A DNA stretch of 64,000 bases from Clostridia bacterium (GTDB taxonomy: Bacteria > Bacillota > Clostridia > Christensenellales > Aristaeellaceae). The position numbers were made by a program, and so were the translations under genes. The DNA is taken from NCBI GenBank assembly GCA_017547805.1, contig JAFYOR010000013.1, forward strand, positions 1 through 64,000, in the 5' to 3' direction. Positions 58,544 to 64,000 of this stretch are shown here, piece after piece (the first letter of the stretch is position 1; every line of letters begins with the position of its first letter). The notes beneath the pieces were generated by a model. That model saw only the letters and a list, made by a program, of their open reading frames with translations. It was not told the DNA's origin and ran no database searches.

Positions 58544-59671
58544 ATGATGATTTATCTGGACAATGCGGCCACCAGTTTTCCTAAGCCTGCGGGCGTGGCG
58601 CGGGCCATGACGCAGGCGCTTGAAAACAGCGGCGCCAACCCCGGGCGGGCAGGGCATGCGCTTGCGCTGCGCGCCGGACGGATTGTGGAAAACTGCCGGG
58701 AGGCGCTGGCCGGGATGCTGGGCGAGGGCGACGTATCGCGCGTGGCGTTTGCCCTGAATACGACGGATGCGCTGAACATGGCGATCCACGGCGTCATCCG
58801 CAGCGGCGATCATGTCGTTTCCACGCTCATCGAGCACAATTCAATTCTGCGCCCGCTTTCGGAATTATCGCGCAGCGGCGTGATTACGCTGACGCTTGTT
58901 CCGCCCGCGCCGGATGGGACGATCGAGCCGCAGGCGATCGCTGCGGCGCTGACACCGCGCACGCGGCTGGTCGCCATGACGCACATGTCCAATGTGCTGG
59001 GCACGGCGCAGGATGCCGCGGCTGTCGGGGCGCTGTGCCGTGCCCACGGCGTGCATTTTCTGCTGGACTGCGCGCAGACGGCAGGTCATCTGCTGCTGGA
59101 GCCGCAAAGGTGGGGCTGCACGATGCTGGCGCTGCCCGGGCACAAGGGGCTGCTTGGACCGCACGGAACGGGGGCTTTGTGGGTGCGGCGGGATGTGACG
59201 CTTGCGCCGGTGCGCCAGGGCGGCACAGGCTCCTCTTCGCAGAGCATGTTTCAGCCGCGCATCATGCCGGACAGCATGGAAAGCGGAACGCTGAATCTGC
59301 CGGGCATCGCCGGGCTGCATGCCGGCATACGCCATGCGCTTTCCCATAGGGAGGCTGTGCGTGCGCAGATCTGCGCGCTGTGCGGCTATATGCGCGAGGA
59401 ACTGCTGAACCTCCCGGATGTGCGCGTATATACGCGGCCGGGCGCGATGCTGCTGGCTTTCAATGTGGAGGGCATATCTTCACAGGAGGCTGCAACGATG
59501 CTGGATGCGCGGGGGATTGCCGTGCGCGGCGGGCTTCACTGCGCGCCGGGTGTACATCGCTTTCTTGGCACGCTGGAGACGGGCGCGGTGCGTGTGAGCC
59601 CGGGTTACGCCAGCACCAGAGAAGATGCGGATGCGCTGCTGTTGGCTGTAAAACGGATAGCAGCGGGATAA
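58544..59671 (+). CDS. Cysteine desulfurase-like aminotransferase (class V)
   Basis: A 375-residue PLP enzyme. IYLDNAATSFPKP, TDALNMAIHGV, LLDCAQTAGH and LPGHKGLLGPHGTGAL (PLP Lys about 201) define class V aminotransferases. GGLHCAPGVH holds the reactive Cys (about 333) of cysteine desulfurases of the SufS/CsdA group. It releases sulfur or selenium from Cys/Sec. GGAGGGGGC precedes the ATG. A -10-like TATACT at 58492-58497 has no good -35. It is divergent from the DUF3343 gene. Confidence 0.88.
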   Translation: MMIYLDNAATSFPKPAGVARAMTQALENSGANPGRAGHALALRAGRIVENCREALAGMLGEGDVSRVAFALNTTDALNMAIHGVIRSGDHVVSTLIEHNSILRPLSELSRSGVITLTLVPPAPDGTIEPQAIAAALTPRTRLVAMTHMSNVLGTAQDAAAVGALCRAHGVHFLLDCAQTAGHLLLEPQRWGCTMLALPGHKGLLGPHGTGALWVRRDVTLAPVRQGGTGSSSQSMFQPRIMPDSMESGTLNLPGIAGLHAGIRHALSHREAVRAQICALCGYMREELLNLPDVRVYTRPGAMLLAFNVEGISSQEAATMLDARGIAVRGGLHCAPGVHRFLGTLETGAVRVSPGYASTREDADALLLAVKRIAAG

Positions 59672-59689
59672 AACGCAATGCTTTGCAGT

Positions 59690-59718
59690 AAAAAAGCTCC
59701 CCGAAGAGGGAGCTTTTC
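59690..59718. terminator. Bidirectional terminator
   Basis: AAAAGCTCCC (59692-59701) pairs with GGGAGCTTTT (59708-59717) between convergent genes. Confidence 0.9.
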
Positions 59719-59736
59719 ATATACTGCTTGGTAAGC

Positions 59737-60213
59737 TTACTGCACGGCGGGGTTATAGCTGGCGACAAGCAGGTCGATGTTGTCGCGCAGGGTGGCGAAA
59801 GAGCCGGTCAGCACGCCGCCTGCCTGCATTTTGGCTTCACAGTCGGTGATGATGTTGATGCAGTCGGAAAGCAGCTGCATATCAGCGATGATCGTACCCG
59901 GCCCGTAGATGTTGGAGGCGAGGGTGTTGATGCACTGCAGCGCGTAAATGTGGCTGCGCACGGTGGAAAGCAGCGTCATGGTGTTGGTGCCGCTTGACTG
60001 CGTGAGGCGGTACACGGCGCTCTGCGCGTTGCCCGCTTCGCTGACGGCGCGGGCCATGAGCGCCTCGCCGGTGACGTCGCTTTGTCCGCGGGAGCGGAAA
60101 TACACGTAGCTGACCGCCGAAAGCGCGATCACCAGAATGAATATCACGACAAGGAGCAGCCGGATGAGCCGCTTGCTTTTTCTTTTGCCTGTGTTGGCCT
60201 GAAAGGAATACAT
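59737..60213 (-). CDS. Membrane-anchored protein of unknown function
   Basis: A 158-residue protein. A basic N-terminus (KRKSKRLIR) and one helix (about residues 17-40) anchor a C-terminal helical domain rich in Ala, Ser and Thr (LMARAVSEAGNAQSAVYRLTQSSGTNTM, CINTLASNIYG). No family is recognised; the form recalls methyl-accepting-protein-like four-helix stalks. The ATG at 60213 has AGGGAGG at 8 bases, and an ATG 6 bases upstream is too close. Confidence 0.6.
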   Translation of the reverse strand: MYSFQANTGKRKSKRLIRLLLVVIFILVIALSAVSYVYFRSRGQSDVTGEALMARAVSEAGNAQSAVYRLTQSSGTNTMTLLSTVRSHIYALQCINTLASNIYGPGTIIADMQLLSDCINIITDCEAKMQAGGVLTGSFATLRDNIDLLVASYNPAVQ

Positions 60214-60259
60214 TGTCATAGCCTCCCTGTTAAGCCGCAGCGCGGCCGTTTGCGCCTAC

Positions 60260-60288
60260 ATTATAGCACAATGTCTTGATGGGGTAAA
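60260..60288 (-). promoter_or_regulatory. Promoter of the 60213 gene
   Basis: On the minus strand: TTTACC, 17 bp, TATAAT. Confidence 0.7.
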
Positions 60289-60395
60289 GTGGGCTGATTT
60301 TGACACAAATTGACGGCATCTGTGGTGGGAATAATTCAAAAACAGACTGAATTTGAACGTGGTGTGGAGAGTGTGACCCAAATTTTCCTTAACCC

Positions 60396-60425
60396 TTGAA
60401 GTGGGGGCGGAATCTGGCGTATAAT
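60396..60425 (+). promoter_or_regulatory. Promoter of the cmk operon
   Basis: TTGAAG (60396-60401), 18 bp, TATAAT (60420-60425). Confidence 0.7.
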
Positions 60426-60477
60426 AATAAAATCCCGAAGAATGCATATGCGGCCATGCCGCAGGGAGGTATACGCT

Positions 60478-61152
60478 ATGCCGATGAATATTGCGATGGA
60501 CGGCCCGGTTGGCGCGGGCAAGTCCTCTATTGCCGACGCCGTGGCGCAGCGGCTGAGCATCCTGCATCTGGATACAGGTGCGATGTACCGTGCGTTCGGC
60601 CTTTACGCGCTGCGCATGGGCGCAGACATGGATAACGAGGCGGAGATGGAAACGCTGATTACCAAGGCGCAGGTTTCCGTCCGCTATGAAAAGAACGGAC
60701 AGCGCACGATGCTCTTTGACGAGGATGTGACGGATCTGATCCGTACGGGCGAGGTTTCCGCCGCGGCGAGCGCGGTTTCCCGTTACGGCGCGGTGCGCAG
60801 GCACATGGTTCGCCTTCAGCAGGCGCTTGCCCAGACGACAGACATGCTCATCGACGGGCGCGACGCCGGAACGGTGATTCTGCCCGACAGCCCGTGCAAG
60901 ATCTTTCTGACCGCTTCCGCGGAGGAACGTGCGCGCCGCCGCTGGCTGCAGAACACCGCCAAGGGCGACATGACGCCCTATGAGCAGGTGCTGCGCGAGC
61001 TGAATGCACGCGACGAGCAGGACATGAACCGCAAGACCGATCCGCTGCGCATGGCGCCGGATGCGATTCTGGTGGATTCCACGCATATGAGCGTGGAGGA
61101 AGTGGTCGATCACATTGTTTCGCTTGTGGAGGGCGTGTATGGAAAGCGATAA
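60478..61152 (+). CDS. cmk: Cytidylate kinase
   Basis: A 224-residue kinase that phosphorylates CMP and dCMP. MDGPVGAGKSS (about residues 6-16) is the P-loop, HLDTGAMYRAFGLYAL the substrate-binding part, DGRDAGTVILPDSPCKIFLTASAEERARRRWLQ the late ATP-site segment. The length is normal. GGGAGG lies before ATG 60478; a longer in-frame start overlaps the promoter. The plsC start overlaps its last codons. Confidence 0.95.
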   Translation: MPMNIAMDGPVGAGKSSIADAVAQRLSILHLDTGAMYRAFGLYALRMGADMDNEAEMETLITKAQVSVRYEKNGQRTMLFDEDVTDLIRTGEVSAAASAVSRYGAVRRHMVRLQQALAQTTDMLIDGRDAGTVILPDSPCKIFLTASAEERARRRWLQNTAKGDMTPYEQVLRELNARDEQDMNRKTDPLRMAPDAILVDSTHMSVEEVVDHIVSLVEGVYGKR

Positions 61153-61852
61153 GAAGAATCTGCCGCAGGAGACGGTGCATGTCGAGGTTAAAAAGGATGA
61201 TCCGACGGTGCTTGCGCCGCAGAAGCGTACGTTTGTTTATTCGCTGGCGGTCTGCCTGATGTGGGTGTTTTTCAAGCTCGTGTATTTCATGAAGTTTGAG
61301 GGCCGGGAAAACATTGAAAAGGGCAAGAATGTCGTGCTCATGGGCAACCATCAGTGCATGCTCGATCCCATCTGTCTTGCGCTGTGCGTGCCGGATCGCG
61401 AGATTCACTTCATGGGAAAGAAGGAGCTGTGGAACAACAAGATCCTTGGCTGGCTCTTTACGAAGGTGCACGGTTTCCCGGTGGACCGCGGCAATGTCGA
61501 TATGGCGGCGATCCGCACGGCAATGGGCATCCTCAAGGAAGGCAACACGCTGGGCATTTTCCCGGAGGGCACGCGCTCCAAGGTCGGCCACATGCTGCCG
61601 CTGCTCAGCGGCGCATCGATGCTCGGCTTCAAGAGCGGCTGCGACATCGTGCCGGTGTATATCGACGGCAACTACAAGCCCTTCCGGCGCATCACCGTGC
61701 GCGTGGGCAAGCCGATTGATATGCAGCAGATCAAGAAGGAGTTTTCCGGCAAGACGGCGCTTGATGAGATCACTCGTCGTATGGAGGCTTCCTTTGCGCA
61801 GCTGAGCGGCGGAAAATCGCTCCCGCCGGCAGAAGGCGGGACGGAAGAGTGA
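61139..61852 (+). CDS. plsC: 1-acyl-sn-glycerol-3-phosphate acyltransferase
   Basis: A 237-residue membrane-associated acyltransferase making phosphatidic acid. A membrane helix lies at about residues 34-55. NHQCMLD (about 70) is the HX4D catalytic motif, FPVDRGNVD and FPEGTRS (about 141) the substrate motifs. The ATG at 61139 lies inside cmk (14-base overlap) with GGAGGG ahead, so translation is coupled. cmk-plsC is a common pair in Clostridia. Confidence 0.94.
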   Translation: MESDKKNLPQETVHVEVKKDDPTVLAPQKRTFVYSLAVCLMWVFFKLVYFMKFEGRENIEKGKNVVLMGNHQCMLDPICLALCVPDREIHFMGKKELWNNKILGWLFTKVHGFPVDRGNVDMAAIRTAMGILKEGNTLGIFPEGTRSKVGHMLPLLSGASMLGFKSGCDIVPVYIDGNYKPFRRITVRVGKPIDMQQIKKEFSGKTALDEITRRMEASFAQLSGGKSLPPAEGGTEE

Positions 61853-62035
61853 CATTTTCCGCGGCCTTATAAAAACTTTTTTGCAAAAAAACGAAAAAAG
61901 TTGAGCAACCCGGCAGGAATCCGAAAACGCATATAGAATCAAATGAGATGGGCAATATGGAGTAATGGGATGATTGTACCCATTGAGCATTGATTCGATG
62001 GAAAAGTCATCGCAAAATCGACGATTCAGGTGATT

Positions 62036-62875
62036 ATGGGACTTCAAATCGGAAAGCATGCCGGCTTTTGTTTCGGCGTGAGACGTGCGGTGTGCAAGGC
62101 ATTTGACTGTGCGCAAAAGCAGCTTCCCTGCGTCACGCTCGGTCCGCTGATCCATAATCCGCAGGAGGTCGAGCGGCTGAAAGACGCCGGCATCCACAGC
62201 GTAAACACGCTGGAGGAAGTCGCCGCCGGTCAGACGGTCATCATCCGTTCCCACGGCGTGACCCCGCAGGTGTACGCCCAATGCGAGCAGATGGGCATTC
62301 CCGTCATCGATGCGACGTGTCCGCACGTGGCGCACATTCACCAGCTGGTGAACAGCTACAGCGAAAGCGGCGACGCCGTGATCATCGTCGGCGCGGCGGA
62401 CCATCCCGAGGTCATTGGCATTGCCGGCTGGGCGAAAGGCCCGGTGTTCATCCTTCACGACGGCAGGGCGGCTGAAGAGGCGCGGCTGCCGGGGAAGGCG
62501 CTCGTCGTGGCGCAGACCACGATCCGCGGCGACCGGTTTGACGAAGTGCTTGCCGTGCTGCGCCAGAAGGTCGGGGAACTGACCGTCCGCAAGACGATCT
62601 GCGCGGCGACCAGCCAGCGTCAGGAAGAAGCGGAACGCCTCTCGCGCGAGGCGGACGTGATGATCGTCGTGGGCGGAAAGAACAGCTCCAACACCCAGAA
62701 GCTCTTTGAGACCTGCGCCCTGCGCTGCGCAAGGTCGATTCTCGTTGAAACCCCGGAGGATGTGCCCGAGGGCGTCGCCGGAAGGGACGACCGCATCGCC
62801 ATCACCGCCGGCGCGTCCACGCCGCAGTGGCTGCTTGAACAGGTTCGCGAAAAGGTTGAAGAGAATATCCGTTAA
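62036..62875 (+). CDS. ispH: 4-hydroxy-3-methylbut-2-enyl diphosphate reductase
   Basis: A 279-residue iron-sulfur enzyme that makes IPP and DMAPP in the last step of the MEP pathway. The three cluster Cys are in HAGFCFGV (residue 12), DATCPHV (about 97) and TICAATSQRQ (about 189). RSHGVTP and SSNTQKLFE bind the diphosphate. AGGTGATT is the ribosome-binding site. In many Clostridia ispH is fused to S1 protein; here they are separate genes 105 bases apart. Confidence 0.95.
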   Translation: MGLQIGKHAGFCFGVRRAVCKAFDCAQKQLPCVTLGPLIHNPQEVERLKDAGIHSVNTLEEVAAGQTVIIRSHGVTPQVYAQCEQMGIPVIDATCPHVAHIHQLVNSYSESGDAVIIVGAADHPEVIGIAGWAKGPVFILHDGRAAEEARLPGKALVVAQTTIRGDRFDEVLAVLRQKVGELTVRKTICAATSQRQEEAERLSREADVMIVVGGKNSSNTQKLFETCALRCARSILVETPEDVPEGVAGRDDRIAITAGASTPQWLLEQVREKVEENIR

Positions 62876-62980
62876 TCGGCGCACAACATAAGCGATTCCC
62901 GGCGAAAGCCGTGATTCAATATAAGTTTGTATCATATCCGGGCGCTGCCCGGTAGAGATACTTGAGGAGGTAGTACCCGC

Positions 62981-64000
62981 ATGAACGACATGGAAAAGAA
63001 TCTGGTTTCTGAGAGCGAAGACTTTGCTGCGATGCTCGAGGAGACGATGATCAAGTTCCGCCCCGGTCAGGTTGTCAAAGGCGTTGTCGCCCAGGTGAGC
63101 GATGACGGTGTTGTCGTGAGCATTCCCGGCAAGGCTGATGGCTACATCAAGAAGAATGATCTCGTGACCACCGACTGCAAGGTCGACGACGAGATCGAAG
63201 CCGAAGTTGTGAAGCTCAACGACGGCGAAGGCTATGTGCTCCTTTCCGAGCGCAAGGTTATGGCCACCAAGAACTGGGAGAAGCTCGTTGCTGAACACGA
63301 CACCGGCGCCTGCGTGGAAGCCACTGGCCGTGAGGCTGTCAACGGCGGCCTGATCGCCGACGTGATGGGTGTTCGTGCGTTCATCCCGGCTTCTCACCTG
63401 TCCCGCCGCTTCGTCGAGAACATCGGCGAGTTCGTGGGCAAGACGATGACCGTCAAGATCATCGAGGTGGACAAGACCAAGAAGCGCATCGTTGCCAGCC
63501 GCAAGGCGTTCCTGATGGACGAGAAGAAGAAGGCTTGGGAGAAGATCGAGAAGGATCAGGTTGTCCCGGGCATCGTCCGCCGCCTGACCGACTTCGGCGC
63601 GTTTGTTGACATCGGCGGCGTGGATGGCCTCATCCATGTGACCGATCTGGCTTGGCATCGCGTCAAGCATCCCTCTGAGATCGTTGCCCCGGGCCAGGAA
63701 GTCCAGGTCAAGATCATCGGCGTTGACAAGGAGAAGGAGCGCATCCAGCTGAGCCTGAAGGCGCTGGCTCCGCAGCCGTGGGAAGTCGCTGAGACCAAGT
63801 ACCCGGTCGACGCGATCGTTGAGGGCAAGGTTGTCCGCATCACCACCTTCGGTGCTTTCGTTGAGCTCGAGCCGGGCCTCGACGGTCTCGTTCACATCTC
63901 CCAGTGCGCGCTGGAGCGCATTGCGAAGGTGGAGGACGCCGTTCAGGTCGGTCAGGTTGTCCGCGTGAAGGTTCTCAAGGTTGACACCGAGGCCAAGCGC
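62981..64000 (+). CDS. rpsA: Ribosomal protein S1-like RNA-binding protein (3' end outside window)
   Basis: 340 codons are open from the ATG at 62981 to the right edge; the C-terminus is missing. GAGGAGG precedes the start. Four S1 domains are visible, at about residues 27-95, 105-172, 190-262 and 275-340: GQVVKGVVAQVSDDGVVVSI, VPGIVRRLTDFGAFVDIGGVDGLIHVTDLAW, and VEGKVVRITTFGAFVELEPGLDGLVHISQ. S1 proteins bind mRNA for translation initiation. The codon bias is strong. It follows ispH as usual in Clostridia. Confidence 0.93.
   Translation, partial: MNDMEKNLVSESEDFAAMLEETMIKFRPGQVVKGVVAQVSDDGVVVSIPGKADGYIKKNDLVTTDCKVDDEIEAEVVKLNDGEGYVLLSERKVMATKNWEKLVAEHDTGACVEATGREAVNGGLIADVMGVRAFIPASHLSRRFVENIGEFVGKTMTVKIIEVDKTKKRIVASRKAFLMDEKKKAWEKIEKDQVVPGIVRRLTDFGAFVDIGGVDGLIHVTDLAWHRVKHPSEIVAPGQEVQVKIIGVDKEKERIQLSLKALAPQPWEVAETKYPVDAIVEGKVVRITTFGAFVELEPGLDGLVHISQCALERIAKVEDAVQVGQVVRVKVLKVDTEAKR

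Noticed and set aside
60848..63895. A 1015-codon minus-strand open frame
   Set aside because: It lies opposite plsC, ispH and the S1 gene, all of which have clear family motifs on the plus strand. The frame is a shadow of their codon bias and shows no domain.

Overview
The window looks like a chromosomal segment of a high-G+C member of the Bacillota, class Clostridia. The evidence is AGGAGG ribosome-binding sites, sigma-A promoters with 16-18 bp spacing, the cmk-plsC-ispH-S1 gene order, a PPi-type phosphofructokinase, DUF896/DUF3343/DUF3784-type small proteins, and intergenic palindromic repeats of the kind common in gut Clostridia. A gut lineage near Christensenellales is a guess that only a database search could confirm. 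No prophage, transposase, CRISPR array or rRNA operon is present.

Layout. 1-2.0 kb: a secreted repeat protein running off the left edge. 2.2-6.8 kb: small P-loop ATPase, threonine synthase, MBOAT O-acyltransferase and SGNH partner. 6.9-10.9 kb: MBL-fold protein, SH3-type secreted protein, small membrane protein, amidohydrolase. 11.5-16.5 kb: XRE-cupin regulator and potABCD polyamine importer. 16.9-19.8 kb: two membrane proteins and an M20 peptidase. 19.9-23.6 kb: secreted protein, DUF896 protein, SH3-repeat protein, SpoIID-like lipoprotein. 23.66 kb: tRNA-Ala. 24.1-27.9 kb: two divergent secreted proteins, HAD phosphatase, small membrane proteins. 28.0-34.5 kb (minus): a glycan operon of GH20 hexosaminidase, sialidase-like protein, LRR protein, dihydrouridine synthase and P-loop kinase. 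34.7 kb: an orphan NADAR protein. 35.4-43.7 kb: GH13 glucosidase, rfbACB-(NahK-like kinase)-rfbD, and a GH51 arabinofuranosidase. 43.7-52.9 kb: regulator, FUSC-type and PTS-IIC membrane proteins, MFS transporter, TrpF-like, PRTase-like, SIS, GNAT and Cys-rich proteins. 53.3 kb: tRNA-Val. 53.5-57.2 kb: PPi-phosphofructokinase, an S24 repressor facing a small HTH/membrane-protein module with visible operators, and a NimA-like flavoprotein. 57.5-60.2 kb: endonuclease III, DUF3343 protein, cysteine desulfurase-like enzyme. 60.5-64 kb: cmk, plsC, ispH and ribosomal protein S1 (running off the right edge).

Together the genes suggest a host- or plant-glycan-using anaerobe: hexosaminidase, sialidase-like protein and an N-acetylhexosamine kinase for amino sugars; GH13 and GH51 enzymes for alpha-glucosides and arabinosides; dTDP-rhamnose synthesis and an MBOAT/SGNH pair for decorating surface polymers; and a polyamine importer.

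The least explained material is non-coding. Four dispersed repeat families recur in the intergenic DNA: a 95-bp unit (four tandem copies plus one distant copy), a compound-hairpin element placed inside operons, a 122-178 bp element with terminal inverted repeats, and an ~88-bp hairpin element. The 3' flanks of both tRNA genes carry short tRNA-derived fragments; beside tRNA-Ala these form a branched palindrome.
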